From JBBTCX01 sp964494205 (GTDB lineage: Bacteria; Planctomycetota; Phycisphaerae; UBA1845), in the NCBI GenBank assembly GCA_964494205.1, contig CAZBRD010000021.1:14331-78330 (forward strand): 64,000 nt of DNA, in the 5' to 3' direction. Below the pieces are notes generated by a model that saw nothing but the letters and a program-made list of their open reading frames with translations, searched no databases and was not told the origin of the DNA. Below, one piece after another: positions 53,232-63,722 of the stretch (position 1 is its first letter; each line of letters opens with the position of its first letter). A program made the position numbers and the translations under genes.

Positions 53232-55976
53232 ATGGAGCGATCTCGCGAAGAACAGCGGCCCGACCCCGAGGCATTGCTCGCCCGCTTCGAATCGGAAGAC
53301 CCACAGCGACGAGTGGGCCGGCTGAAGATTTTCTTCGGTATGTCGGCGGGCGTTGGTAAGACGTTCGCCATGCTCAGCGAGGCTCATGAAAAGAGACGCG
53401 AGGGCGAAGAAGTCGTTGCGGGCTATGTTGAAACGCATGGGCGAAAAGAAACCGAAGCGCTGGTCGCCGGCTTGGAGATTCTGCCCACGCGCACGATCAG
53501 TTATCGCGGCGTGAATCTTCGCGAGTTCGACCTCGATGCCGCGCTCAAGCGGAAACCCGCGTTAATCCTCGTCGACGAGCTGGCCCACTCCAACGCCGAA
53601 GGGTCACGTCATGAAAAACGCTTTCAGGACATCCTTGAGCTGCTCGAATCGGGCATTGACGTTTACACCACGCTAAACGTTCAGCACATCGAATCATTAA
53701 ACGACGTAGTCGCACAGATCACGGGCGTGGTTGTGCGCGAGACCGTGCCCGACTCCATCATGGAGCGAGCCGACGAAATCGAACTTGTCGACCTGCCGCC
53801 CGACGATCTGATCGATCGACTTCACGAGGGCAAGGTGTATCTGCACGAACAGGTCCGCCAAGCCGTCGATCGCTTCTTTCGTAAGGAGAACCTCACCGCG
53901 TTGCGCGAGCTCGCCTTGCGGCAGACTGCGCAGCGAGTCAGCGCACAAGTGCTGTTGGAGCGCGCGGGACTCGGCGACCAACGACCGTGGCCGACGGCTG
54001 AACGCATCCTCGTCTGTGTGGGGCCGAGTCCGTTGTCGAGCCGCGTCGTGCGCACAGCCCGGCGGATGGCGTCATCCGCGCAAGCGGAGTGGATAGCAGT
54101 CAGTGTTGAGACGTCACGGCTTGGTGAGCGAGCGGCGGCACAGGTTCGCCGGAACCTTCAGCTTGCCGAACGACTCGGCGCCGAGACCACGGTTCTCTCC
54201 GGCGAGAGTGTGGTCGACGAAATCCTCAGCTTCGCCATCAAACGCAATGTGAACAAGATTGTGATTGGTAAACCGGCGCTGCCGCAGTGGCGCGAGTGGC
54301 TGCGAGGTTCGATCGTAAGTGAGCTGATTCGTCGAAGCGGTGAGATTGACGTACACGTCGTCAAAGGCGAGCCCGAAGATCAGGAGCACACGCGAGCAAA
54401 GTGGTCGCCGAAGCCGTCGGACTGGAAGCCGTATGCGTGGACGCTCGCGATCATGGCTGTGTGCACCGGATTGGCATCGCTCATGTTTGGCCGATTCTCC
54501 GCGGTCAATCTGACAATGGTCTATCTGGCCGGGGTTGTGCTCGTTGCGAGCCGTTTCAATCTGGGACCGTCCATTCTGGCGTCGTTTCTGTCCGCGTTGC
54601 TTTTCGATTTCCTGTTCATCGAGCCCTATTTTTCCTTTGCGATTTCGGATGTCGAATACGTGCTGACGCTTGTCGTGCTGCTGATGACCGCATTGATCAT
54701 CAGCGGACTCACGCAGCGCGTCCGGCGGCAGATTGAATCCGCCAGAAATCGCTACCTCAGAACCATCGCATTGTATTTTATGAGTCGGCAACTCGCGGCC
54801 GCCCGCGATACCGACTCTATGGTGAGTGCCGCGGCGCGGCACATCGCTGACGTATTTCAGGGAGACACAGCCATTCTCACTCCTGATGCGCAGCAGCATC
54901 TGACACTTGCGGCCAATCAGGGTAATTTTCGCGTGGAGTCTTCCAAAGAACGTGCGGCTGCGGAGTGGGTCTTCGCGCATCAGCGATGGGCGGGATGGAG
55001 CACGGAAACATTGTCCGCATCGGCTGCGATGTACGTTCCGCTGACGGCGTCGGGTGGATGTCTTGGCGTGCTGGCGTTGCAGCCGAGCAACCCCGCGACG
55101 CCGCTCGAATCAGATCAGCGACATCTGCTGGAGACTTTCGCGACCCAGCTTGCGATCGCTCTGGAGCGGAGTCAGTATGCAGCCCAGGCACAGAAGGCGC
55201 GACACGAAACCGAAGCAGAACAATTGCGCAGCTCGCTGTTGAGCTGCGTATCGCACGACATTCGCACGCCGCTTGCGACGATCGCTGGGGCAGCCGGGAC
55301 TTTACTCAACCATCCAGGTACATTGACCGAAGACGCGCGTCGCGAATTGTTGCAGTCGATTACTGACGAGTCAGATCGTCTCAACCAATTGGTGGAGAAG
55401 ATTCTCGAAATGACTCGACTCGAATCGCCGGGGTTCACGATCAAGCGGGAGTGGTTTCCGCTGGATGAGCTGGTGGGCGCAGCGCTGCATCGATTGCGCG
55501 GGAATCTGGCGCGACATATCGTGGAAACAGAAATATCGCAGGAATTTCCGCTCATCCACGTCGACGGCGTACTATTTGAAGAGGTACTCGTTAACCTGCT
55601 GGAGAATGCTGCGAAATACACTCCGCCCGGAACGATCATACGAATTCGCGGTCATGCGGAGGGCAGCCGGTTGATCATGGAAGTACAGGATGATGGACCG
55701 GGGTTTGCAGACGGAGTTGCGAAGAGTGCATTCCAAGCCTTTGGGCCGCGCCAGCAACCATCAATCCGGACGGGGACTGGACTTGGTCTGGCCATTTGTC
55801 GCGCGATCGCGCGTCTGCACGAGGGTGAGATCATAGCAGAAAATCGAGCGGAAGGCGGGGCGTGCCTGACGCTCACAATTCCGCAATCATTGTCACCGCC
55901 GGCCCTATCGATTTCCGAAATGGAAGTCGAAGATTCCAGATCAGGTCAAACCGTCGGCTTGGAGAAGTCATCGTGA
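53232..55976 (+). CDS. kdpD: Sensor histidine kinase KdpD
   Basis: From ATG 53232 (GGAG seven bases upstream) the protein has 914 residues. It has the N-terminal KdpD domain with Walker-A-like GMSAGVGKT (36-44), then a USP-like domain (ERILVCVGPSPLSSRVVRTARRMA). Four membrane segments (about 400-500) and a GAF-like region follow. The HisKA box has His675 (CVSHDIRTPL), and HATPase motifs NLLENAAKYTPPG, DDGPGFADG and TGTGLGLAICRA complete it. It senses K+ limitation and turgor, and phosphorylates KdpE. Confidence 0.95.
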   Translation: MERSREEQRPDPEALLARFESEDPQRRVGRLKIFFGMSAGVGKTFAMLSEAHEKRREGEEVVAGYVETHGRKETEALVAGLEILPTRTISYRGVNLREFDLDAALKRKPALILVDELAHSNAEGSRHEKRFQDILELLESGIDVYTTLNVQHIESLNDVVAQITGVVVRETVPDSIMERADEIELVDLPPDDLIDRLHEGKVYLHEQVRQAVDRFFRKENLTALRELALRQTAQRVSAQVLLERAGLGDQRPWPTAERILVCVGPSPLSSRVVRTARRMASSAQAEWIAVSVETSRLGERAAAQVRRNLQLAERLGAETTVLSGESVVDEILSFAIKRNVNKIVIGKPALPQWREWLRGSIVSELIRRSGEIDVHVVKGEPEDQEHTRAKWSPKPSDWKPYAWTLAIMAVCTGLASLMFGRFSAVNLTMVYLAGVVLVASRFNLGPSILASFLSALLFDFLFIEPYFSFAISDVEYVLTLVVLLMTALIISGLTQRVRRQIESARNRYLRTIALYFMSRQLAAARDTDSMVSAAARHIADVFQGDTAILTPDAQQHLTLAANQGNFRVESSKERAAAEWVFAHQRWAGWSTETLSASAAMYVPLTASGGCLGVLALQPSNPATPLESDQRHLLETFATQLAIALERSQYAAQAQKARHETEAEQLRSSLLSCVSHDIRTPLATIAGAAGTLLNHPGTLTEDARRELLQSITDESDRLNQLVEKILEMTRLESPGFTIKREWFPLDELVGAALHRLRGNLARHIVETEISQEFPLIHVDGVLFEEVLVNLLENAAKYTPPGTIIRIRGHAEGSRLIMEVQDDGPGFADGVAKSAFQAFGPRQQPSIRTGTGLGLAICRAIARLHEGEIIAENRAEGGACLTLTIPQSLSPPALSISEMEVEDSRSGQTVGLEKSS

Positions 55977-56674
55977 GTCATCCAATCGCGACGGTACTGG
56001 TGGTTGACGACGAGGCTCCCATCCGCAGATTTCTGGAACCAGCGATCAAAGCTGCCGGGTGGAGGTTGGTTGAAGCAGGAACAGCCGCACAGGCCATCCT
56101 GGAGGCTACGCAGAGCAGACCCGACGCCATCATTCTCGACCTGGGCCTGCCGGATCAACATGGGGTTGAGGTCATTCGGCGCGTTCGTGAATGGTCGAAA
56201 ATTCCTATTATCGTATTGTCGGCCCACGGTCAGGAGAAAGACAAAGTATCAGCACTTGATGCGGGCGCCGATGATTACGTGCAGAAGCCGTTTGGCGTGA
56301 ATGAACTTATGGCCCGTGTTCGCGCTGCGATGCGGCGGAGCGAGGGAAACACAAATCCAGCGGCACAGGCAATGATCAAAGCGGCTGATGTTACGATTGA
56401 TTTGAGTCGAAGGATCGTAACTCGAAAGGGGCAAGAGGTTCATCTGACTCCCATCGAGTACAAGTTATTGGCCACGCTCGCCAAGAATGCGGGCCTGGTG
56501 ATGACACACCGCCAGTTGCTTCGCGAAGTCTGGGGACCGGGACATGCGGAGGAGTCGCATTACCTCCGTATTTTCATGAGCCAGTTACGCAAGAAGCTGG
56601 AAAACAACCCGGCCAATCCCGAGTTCCTGATTTCCGAAACAGGGATTGGATATCGCTTCAAGACCGAAGGGTGA
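55973..56674 (+). CDS. kdpE: Response regulator KdpE
   Basis: From GTG 55973, which overlaps the kdpD stop by 4 bases, the protein has 233 residues. The receiver domain has acidic VVDDEAP, phosphoacceptor Asp56 (AIILDLGLPD) and KPFG. The OmpR/PhoB winged helix follows (LTPIEYKLLATLAKNAGLVMTHRQLLREVWG). It activates kdp transcription, probably through the repeats near 47.27 kb. Confidence 0.95.
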   Translation: MSHPIATVLVVDDEAPIRRFLEPAIKAAGWRLVEAGTAAQAILEATQSRPDAIILDLGLPDQHGVEVIRRVREWSKIPIIVLSAHGQEKDKVSALDAGADDYVQKPFGVNELMARVRAAMRRSEGNTNPAAQAMIKAADVTIDLSRRIVTRKGQEVHLTPIEYKLLATLAKNAGLVMTHRQLLREVWGPGHAEESHYLRIFMSQLRKKLENNPANPEFLISETGIGYRFKTEG

Positions 56675-56794
56675 TCACAGGTCGAATCGGTATTCTGTTT
56701 GTATTCGTCTTCCCGAGGCAGAGGTTCTCCCTTTAGATTCAATTGAGTGCATCGTCATCACTAACTGGGCATGAACAACATACTCGGTACACCA

Positions 56795-58276
56795 TCACGG
56801 ACTGCATGCGCATGGGCTCGTTCCGCTGAACGCGCCGATGACAGCCAGTATGTCATCAAGGTTGATCATTCCATCGCCTTGGCAAGCGCCGGGCGTCGTC
56901 GTTGACGCGATGTCGGCGTTTGGACAGTGATCAAATGCAGTGAAGCCGCTCAACACACATAGTATGTCATCTAGATCGGGAGCTTGGTTTGCGGAACAGT
57001 TCACGTTGCCGAACTCGACGGGCATGCTGGTGCAGAACCCGGCTGCGCAGTGATTGCACGTACATAGGCTGGTGTCAACGCCCGCACAGTCTGCGTCTAT
57101 GGCGCAGGGAACGGCGAAACTTAATCGGAATACTGTGCCGGAGTTGAAATCGCCACCCAAACGCGTCACACCGTAAAGTGCGCCGTCGCTTGCCCGGTAG
57201 AGATTGCCGGACGGGCTGCGACCATTACTTCCACCAAATGGAACAACGATATTGTATGCAAGCGTAGCGGGATTCACGCGATATATGGTGCCGTAGCCCT
57301 GACCGCCCAGCACGGTGGTCCCGTAGAGGAATCCATCGGGACCCTCGGTGACTCCGCCGAGCGGAGTGCGACCATCGGCGATACCGGTGAATGTGTGAAG
57401 GTTCGTGAAGTCCAACGTCTCCGGGTCCAATTTGTACACGGTTCCGAACCCACCCAGTTGGGTTGTGCCATACAGCATTCCATCGGTACTCTGCATCAGC
57501 GCTCCCGGAACAGGATTTTGGCCTCCATCGCCGCCAAAGTCGTGCAGAGTCGTTAGCACAAACGTCGTTGGGTTGACCCGGAACACACTCCCGGCTCCGA
57601 ATGCGCCACCTCTATAGGTAGTTCCGTACCACGAGCCATCCCTTCCCGGAACCAATCCTGCGTCCACACCTCCTCCACCCGAAGCCATGAATGCATGAAT
57701 TGTGACTAGTTCCCTCGTGGCTTCGTCAAACTGAAACAGAGTGCCTCCGTTGTTTGGACCACCTTCAGAGGTCGCACCATAGAACTTCTCATCAATCCCT
57801 TGAAACAGCGCCAGATCAGCAGGATTGGCTCCGTCTGCACCAGCGAAACTATGGAGCGACAGAAAGCCTAACCCGTCAATGCCGACTCGAAACAATGTAC
57901 CAAATTCTGAACCACCTCCGTCGAAGGTAGTGCCATATAGTAAGCCGTCGTTTCCGATCGCTAGACCAGAGTACAACGTCGAACCATCAGTGCCCGTGAA
58001 ATTGTGAAGAGTAGTTAGTTCAAGCGTTTCACGATTCAATCGGAACACCGTGCCCAGGTTCTCGCTTCCACTCTGGCCCCTGGTTGTGCCATAGAGCGCG
58101 CCGTCAGGTCCTTCGACCACGCCAGCCATTGGACCAAAACCGTCTGCACCGTTAAAGCTGTGGATTACCGTGTGCTGAATCTGGGCAAGCAGGCTCGACC
58201 CAAGCCCCAAAACGAACAGTGTGGATAGTATGCCAAGCATCTTGTTACTTACATGGTGATTATCAATCTCCTTCAT
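56795..58276 (-). CDS. Secreted GloVer-type tandem-repeat propeller with dockerin-like end
   Basis: From ATG 58276 (GGAAAGGA upstream) the protein has 493 residues. It has a signal peptide (KMLGILSTLFVLGLGSSLLAQ) and about eight repeats of roughly 45-50 residues built on LYGTT...GGSEFGTLFRV...LTTLHNFTG. This pattern is known as choice-of-anchor GloVer repeats. A four-Cys segment (CAGVDTSLCTCNHCAAGFC) and a dockerin-like pair (NQAPDLDDILCVLSGF and GMINLDDILAVIGAFSG) end it. It is likely a surface-exposed or cell-associated protein; the ligand is unknown. Confidence 0.82.
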   Translation of the reverse strand: MKEIDNHHVSNKMLGILSTLFVLGLGSSLLAQIQHTVIHSFNGADGFGPMAGVVEGPDGALYGTTRGQSGSENLGTVFRLNRETLELTTLHNFTGTDGSTLYSGLAIGNDGLLYGTTFDGGGSEFGTLFRVGIDGLGFLSLHSFAGADGANPADLALFQGIDEKFYGATSEGGPNNGGTLFQFDEATRELVTIHAFMASGGGGVDAGLVPGRDGSWYGTTYRGGAFGAGSVFRVNPTTFVLTTLHDFGGDGGQNPVPGALMQSTDGMLYGTTQLGGFGTVYKLDPETLDFTNLHTFTGIADGRTPLGGVTEGPDGFLYGTTVLGGQGYGTIYRVNPATLAYNIVVPFGGSNGRSPSGNLYRASDGALYGVTRLGGDFNSGTVFRLSFAVPCAIDADCAGVDTSLCTCNHCAAGFCTSMPVEFGNVNCSANQAPDLDDILCVLSGFTAFDHCPNADIASTTTPGACQGDGMINLDDILAVIGAFSGTSPCACSP

Positions 58277-58750
58277 CGCAGTAGTCCTTTCCTTTGTGAT
58301 TGCAGACCACATAAGGGTTTAGTCAAGATTACTGATAGACTCTCTGATTCAATCCTTCGTGAACTCAATGGAAAAAGGCCTCATCCGGAGTACCCATGTG
58401 GCCGAACGAACATTGACCGCATCGGAAGACGACGAGTTCCTATGGTTCACACAGGCAAGGGAGAGACCACGAGCGGTCTTTTGCAGTATTTGCAATTGGC
58501 TTGAAGAAGTTCGCTATGATTTTGGTTATTCAGGCAACACCACTCGATTTGGTGATTTGGAATAGTATTGTACGGCGAGTGTTTTTCCGCACCTCTCGAT
58601 AATGCTCGATCTTGTGCTTGGCGCCTGGCGTCAGGTACAGCGTCGGGACCAAGGTCGCTGATTCGCATGCTCCACGCTCGAAACCTTCCAAAGCTACCCG
58701 TTCGGCTGTTGTGGAATTCTTTAAACCGATACCTACGACTCGCTGTCGGC
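58277..58750. other. Intergenic region
   Basis: 474 bases lie between the GloVer gene start and the leftward cytochrome gene end. The short frames here have no features. The left part must hold the GloVer promoter. No repeat seen. Confidence 0.35.
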
Positions 58751-59221
58751 CTATCCGGCTTGCGGCGCTTCGGATGTTAGTTGACGGTTCGGGATATCCA
58801 AGGATTGGATGTACTCCACCAAGTCGAGCAGTTGCGCGACGGTCATGGCAGAGCGATAATCCCCCATTCTCGATAGGCTACCACTGCTCACGTCGGGTAC
58901 GCCGGGCACAATCTCGCAAGACGGTGCGAGAATCGACTGCACGAGTTGGGCTTTTGATTGTTTTGCCTGAATTCCACCCAAGACGACCGGAACTGCGGGC
59001 GAGGCCACAGGGCGCTTAGCATCGTCGGCGTCGACCATGTGGCACGCATTGCATCGCAGATCGAGGAAAGCCTGATGACCGGCCAGCGCATCGCCATGGG
59101 GGATTTTCATGACAACAGATGCGGTTGTTTCGACCGGGGGCGCGGTTGATCGATTGGGTCGCGCTGTCCATGCGATGGCGATCGCGGCGACAATGAGTCC
59201 TCCATACAGTGCATTTTTCAA
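58751..59221 (-). CDS. Membrane-anchored or periplasmic c-type cytochrome
   Basis: The 156-residue protein begins at TTG 59221, preceded by GGGAGG; an ATG nearby is out of frame. It has an N-terminal hydrophobic segment (ALYGGLIVAAIAIAWTA) and one heme motif CNACH (57-61). A later Met (SRMGDYRSAMTVAQLLDLVEYIQSL) could be the axial ligand, followed by the class I C-terminal helix. It carries electrons in the periplasm. It lies 135 bases downstream of a small membrane protein gene in the same direction. Confidence 0.82.
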   Translation of the reverse strand: MKNALYGGLIVAAIAIAWTARPNRSTAPPVETTASVVMKIPHGDALAGHQAFLDLRCNACHMVDADDAKRPVASPAVPVVLGGIQAKQSKAQLVQSILAPSCEIVPGVPDVSSGSLSRMGDYRSAMTVAQLLDLVEYIQSLDIPNRQLTSEAPQAG

Positions 59222-59356
59222 GGTACACCTCCCAGTGTGTCTTCCATTTTCCCGCTGATCGAGGCCTTGATTAACTCCTGGGGCTGCAACTCGCCAGCGA
59301 GTCGTAACACCAATACGAGAATGTTCCGCTATCCTCGCATGACACGTGGGCTATGT

Positions 59357-59560
59357 TTACAAATGCGCTTGTTCAGACTTAAGCGCGAACCAAAACGCGT
59401 AGGCCACGATACCCAAGCTTGCGACAAGAGAGGCAATTCCAAGGAGTAAGAAGTTTAAGTCGTGGTACTGCGCATAATGATAAACTCCCCACGCACCAAA
59501 CATGTCGGCTGCGACCATGCAAACCAAGACAAACACGCAATGAAACGTTTTGAGCGACAT
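59357..59560 (-). CDS. Small two-TM membrane protein
   Basis: The 67-residue protein has two membrane segments (FHCVFVLVCMVAADMFGAWGVY and FLLLGIASLVASLGIVAYAFWFAL) and a short polar tail. AGGGGA lies upstream of the ATG. I recognise no family; size and the neighbouring cytochrome suggest a respiratory accessory peptide. That is inference only. Confidence 0.62.
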   Translation of the reverse strand: MSLKTFHCVFVLVCMVAADMFGAWGVYHYAQYHDLNFLLLGIASLVASLGIVAYAFWFALKSEQAHL

Positions 59561-60045
59561 GGCAAATCCCCTTGCAAATCCTCCGGGCGTGCTTTGATGG
59601 GATACTCGTTACGTTCCGAGCCGCCGAGGAGCATTCGACATAAATCGGCCTACATGTTGCATGCCATTTCAAACGGAAGTGCAGTTCTAATCGTGCGCAA
59701 GCAAAACGACCGTGGCCATCGCGATGCGGAATTTCACGCGGTGACTGATGAGGCAAAGTTCGGAGCTTGTGCGAGTTTTTGCGCACCGATACAGATGCCA
59801 CGCGTTGTCGTTCGACGGGCTAATAGATTGTCTGCGAGCTAAGTCATGAACTAACGGCCTCAAACACACCGGTGAACAACAATGACAGCTGGGTTCGGTC
59901 CGCTCTTCGTTCTGGAACGCAACTTGCTACAGATCTCGTGTAGCAAAACTCGAAATCGCAAATTGACCGCAGTTGAATAGACGGAAAGCCGGAAGTCCAA
60001 CCATTGCGGGTCTGCTACTCTGTTGGAAGGTGATCTACGATAAGC
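59561..60045. other. Divergent intergenic region
   Basis: 485 bases lie between the leftward small membrane protein and the rightward His-rich protein. Frames in it show no family features. It presumably holds both promoters. Confidence 0.35.
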
Positions 60046-60513
60046 GTGCTTCGTACAGGTTTCGGCCGCGTGGGACGAGTACTGCTGATCTTGGCTCTTG
60101 TTCCGTCGGTGGGGATTGGATCCTCCCTGGGCGAGGCCTTGGTGCTGCATCAGCACGGCGCTCATGGCGCCCATCTGCACATCTTGAGCTCGGGCGAACT
60201 ATTCTCCAACGCGGCGCTTTCAGCAACGTTTGGTCATACAGGCCGATGGGGATCTGATGGGCAGGGACCGGAGCTACAAGCGACGCATCGAGGCGTCCGG
60301 ATTCTGGGAATCGTCTCCACCGGGTTGATTGCAGTATCGACACCTCGTGACACTGGGCCGAAATGCGGTTTCCCCGTGATTGAGAATTGGTTGCTTGCCC
60401 GGATTCAGTCGGGTGAGTCGCGCGATGCGAATGATCCCTCGTCATTGTTCATTCAACCGAGCTTGAGTGCATCTGCACTTCTCATGCTTCGAAACCACGT
60501 TCTTCTCATATAG
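60046..60513 (+). CDS. Hypothetical exported protein with His-rich motif
   Basis: The 155-residue frame starts at GTG 60046. It has an N-terminal hydrophobic stretch (RVLLILALVPSVGIGSSLGEALV) followed by HQHGAHGAHLHIL, which could bind metal. The rest shows no recognisable domain. No strong ribosome site is visible. It may be a periplasmic metal-related protein. Confidence 0.5.
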   Translation: MLRTGFGRVGRVLLILALVPSVGIGSSLGEALVLHQHGAHGAHLHILSSGELFSNAALSATFGHTGRWGSDGQGPELQATHRGVRILGIVSTGLIAVSTPRDTGPKCGFPVIENWLLARIQSGESRDANDPSSLFIQPSLSASALLMLRNHVLLI

Positions 60514-60697
60514 ACCGACAAGGCACAACTGAGCGGATGAACGCTAACGCATAAGTACTCCGCGCATTCACTGGGCTCCATCAGGCCCATGCTTTGCGAA
60601 TTCCAATGTATCGGCACGCGGTCGAAGTAGTTTCCGCCTCTTGGTTCGATTTGGACCATGCACTCTACTTGCTAAATCAACTCTAAGGAGAATTGAC

Positions 60698-63670
60698 ATG
60701 TATCAACATAACAGGTTTCGTATTGTACCATCAGCATTCCTCTCTAAGGCAGGGGGGCTCGCTCTCACCTTCATACTCTTCACATCGATTATTTCGCAGT
60801 CCGCTATGTCTGCATCACCACGGGCTCGGCCAAAACTGTCGCCAGGTGAAACCAACCGAATCCAGCTCTCCACCGCGGCTCTACCGGCCATCACGACGCA
60901 GGATCTCAATTCGGGCTTAACTCCGGCTGATCTCGTCACCGCACTTCTTGGCCCAGGTGTAGTCGTCTCGAACGTGACGTTTACCGGTTCGAATTCGGCG
61001 GCTGGTACGTTCGCCGGTGGTACCGGAATCATCGGATTCGAAGGCGGCATTATGTTGAGCAGCGGCGATATCGCGTCAGCCCCCGGACCCAACACGCAGG
61101 ACGATGTGAGCGGCGTAAACGCGGGGTTCGGCGATCCCGACCTCGATGGGCTGATCCCTGGATTTACGACGTTTGACGCCTGCCTATTGGAGTTTGATTT
61201 CCAATGCGAAGGGACCCAAGTCATTCAATTCCAATATGTCTTCACGTCGGAAGAATACAACGAATGGGTGAATTCCCCGTTCAATGACGTATTTGGTTTC
61301 TTCCTCAATGGCGAGAACATCGCCTTGGTTCCCGGCAGCCAGGGGACACCAGTCAGCATCAATAACGTCAATTGCGACAATCCGTACAACCCGCCTGCCG
61401 GCAGCTTCTGCAACCTCTTCATCAACAACGATTGCAACGATATTCCACCAGGCACGTTTCCTTGCAATGGGGCAGTGGATATCCAGATGGACGGAATGAT
61501 CGTGATTCTGACGGCGACGGGAACACTAAGCCCGGGTATGAATCACATCAAGCTGGCTCTCGCGGATGCAGGCGACCAGGTCCTCGATTCCAATGTATTC
61601 ATCCGGGCACAGAGCTTCACGTGCGGAGAGCCGACCGGAGCGTGCTGTGATACCGGCACGCAGAGTTGCAGTGACAACATCACACAGGCTAACTGTCAGG
61701 GGTCAGGCATGGCCTGGACCGTGGGGCTGGCATGCAACCAGCTCAATCCCCCCTGCACGTCAGCTATTCATCCCGACGGAACGGATTGTACAAACCCAAT
61801 TGCGATAAGCTCGCTGCCATTTGTCGAATCAAACACGACGAGCGGAAAAGCCAACGATTACACAAACACCTGTCTCGGCGACTTCGACAACGGTTATGAC
61901 ATTCTCTATGAACTCACCACATCAAGTACACAGTGCCTGGATGTCACCGTGACGGGCGAAACCCCAAATGACAATTGGATCGGAGTGGCCATTGACAGCA
62001 CATGCCCGATCGACACGAGCTGCATTGCGATGGGCACCAGTCAAACAAACGTGGCTACTATCACCAATCTGACACTGCCGCCGGGCACTTATTACTTGAT
62101 GATCGACCGGTGGCCGCTCGCGAGTGCGAGTCTGGATTTCACACTCAGCATCACCGATTGCAGTGGGGCGCCAACCGGCGCTTGCTGCAATACAGAGAAT
62201 CAGGTCTGCATCGATAACGTTCTAGAAGCCAACTGTGACGGGGTTGATGATCTGTGGAGCATCGGTGTGGCGTGCGGCGATCTGAATCCGCCTTGCGCAC
62301 CAGAAGTTGACCCACCAGGACAGGATTGTGAGTTCCCGCTTTTCATAACGTCGGTGCTTTTCGACGACATCAATACAACGGTAGACAAGAAGGAAGACTA
62401 CTCCAACACTTGTCTTGGGGATTTCGATGACGGAGATGACGTCGTTTACGAAATCAACTTGTCGAGCGCCCATTGCGTTGACATTACGGTGGCTGGGGCG
62501 TCGGCGAACGATCACTCCATCGGTGTGGTGCTTGATAACGCCTGCCCACCGGGCTCGGCATGCCTGGCCCACGTGACCACAACTGGAACGGTGGCAACTA
62601 TCGGCAACCTGCAGTTGGATGCGGGCACGTATTATCTCATGATCGATCGGATGCCGGACGACGAGGGTTTTGCCGTTCTGGATTTTAGGCTCACTATCGC
62701 GGATTGCCCGGCGGCGTCGGGCGCATGTTGTCTGTCGAATGGCCAATGCACACAGGTGACTGAGGCAGACTGCTTTAGCGCCAATGGTCTGACCTGGACA
62801 GAGGACACGTCGTGTTCGCCCAATCCTTGCGAAGCACTTACGCTGACCTGCCCCGCAGACATCACAGTGTCGGCGGACGTCGGTTTCTGCACCGCGGTCG
62901 TCGAGTTTCCCGATCCAGTAGTGACACCGTCTGACACTCCTGTGAGCTGTGAACCACCATCGGGATCAACATTCACAGAGGGTACTACGATGGTGAACTG
63001 CACTGCCTCTAATGAACAGGGTACTGCCAATTGCAGCTTCGAAGTCACGGTGGTCGAAGATCAACCGCTTTCCCTTGTATGTCCGGACAACAAGACAGTG
63101 CAAGCTGACGCTGGGAGCTGCTCGGCGGTTGTCACATACGACTTGCCGACAGTCTCCGGAACTTGCGTCGAAGCCGAGATTAATTGCGATCCACCCTCAG
63201 GCGCAGCGTTCGCTTTAGGTGAAACGCCGGTTACCTGCTCGGCCACAGATGGAGCCGAGTCCGCACAGTGCGATTTTGTGGTTACTGTGGCAACTGGTGA
63301 CGTGTGTCCGCACAAATACAGCTACTGGGCCAAACATCCCGAGGTTTGGCCTGTGGAATCGTTGCATCTCGGGGAACAAAGTTATACCAAGCCGCAATTG
63401 ATGGCCATCCTGTTGAATTCGCCAAGGGCGGATGCTAGTCTCCATCTTGCGCAACAACTGATAGCCGCTCTACTGAACACGGCGGCAGGATCGGACCCCG
63501 CGCCGGTTTGCGAAACCATTGTCCACGCAAACGACCTGCTCGGGGGTTTCACTGGAATGCTACCCTATCATGTCAAGTTTAACACAATGATGGGGCAGGC
63601 CATGCTTAGTGATATGGCGGTGCTCAAGAGTTACAACTTGGGTCAGCTGACCCCCGAATGTCAACCGTGA
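60698..63670 (+). CDS. Secreted choice-of-anchor-L, HYR-domain surface protein
   Basis: From ATG 60698 (AAGGAGAATTGAC upstream) the protein has 990 residues with a signal peptide (GGLALTFILFTSIISQSAMSAS). Residues about 55-270 are a choice-of-anchor-L domain (LVTALLGPGVVVSNVTFTG, IIGFEGGIMLSSGDI, YVFTSEEYNEWVNSPFNDVF). Three TGACC Cys-rich modules follow, alternating with two beta domains (LPPGTYYLMIDRWP, LDAGTYYLMIDRMP). Two HYR domains follow (LTCPADITVSADVGFCTAVV and LVCPDNKTVQADAGSCSAVV). The C-terminal domain has YSYWAKHPEVWPVESLHLGE. It is a putative adhesin or surface scaffold. There is no dockerin motif. Confidence 0.85.
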   Translation: MYQHNRFRIVPSAFLSKAGGLALTFILFTSIISQSAMSASPRARPKLSPGETNRIQLSTAALPAITTQDLNSGLTPADLVTALLGPGVVVSNVTFTGSNSAAGTFAGGTGIIGFEGGIMLSSGDIASAPGPNTQDDVSGVNAGFGDPDLDGLIPGFTTFDACLLEFDFQCEGTQVIQFQYVFTSEEYNEWVNSPFNDVFGFFLNGENIALVPGSQGTPVSINNVNCDNPYNPPAGSFCNLFINNDCNDIPPGTFPCNGAVDIQMDGMIVILTATGTLSPGMNHIKLALADAGDQVLDSNVFIRAQSFTCGEPTGACCDTGTQSCSDNITQANCQGSGMAWTVGLACNQLNPPCTSAIHPDGTDCTNPIAISSLPFVESNTTSGKANDYTNTCLGDFDNGYDILYELTTSSTQCLDVTVTGETPNDNWIGVAIDSTCPIDTSCIAMGTSQTNVATITNLTLPPGTYYLMIDRWPLASASLDFTLSITDCSGAPTGACCNTENQVCIDNVLEANCDGVDDLWSIGVACGDLNPPCAPEVDPPGQDCEFPLFITSVLFDDINTTVDKKEDYSNTCLGDFDDGDDVVYEINLSSAHCVDITVAGASANDHSIGVVLDNACPPGSACLAHVTTTGTVATIGNLQLDAGTYYLMIDRMPDDEGFAVLDFRLTIADCPAASGACCLSNGQCTQVTEADCFSANGLTWTEDTSCSPNPCEALTLTCPADITVSADVGFCTAVVEFPDPVVTPSDTPVSCEPPSGSTFTEGTTMVNCTASNEQGTANCSFEVTVVEDQPLSLVCPDNKTVQADAGSCSAVVTYDLPTVSGTCVEAEINCDPPSGAAFALGETPVTCSATDGAESAQCDFVVTVATGDVCPHKYSYWAKHPEVWPVESLHLGEQSYTKPQLMAILLNSPRADASLHLAQQLIAALLNTAAGSDPAPVCETIVHANDLLGGFTGMLPYHVKFNTMMGQAMLSDMAVLKSYNLGQLTPECQP

Positions 63671-63691
63671 GTCCTCAAGCCGAAGTGAAAT

Positions 63692-63722
63692 CATGGGGAG
63701 GGATCTTTTTCCCTCCCCATGA
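63692..63722. terminator. Terminator-like hairpin
   Basis: CATGGGGAGGGA...CCCTCCCCATG pairs around TCTTTTT, 20 bases after the preceding stop. Confidence 0.6.
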
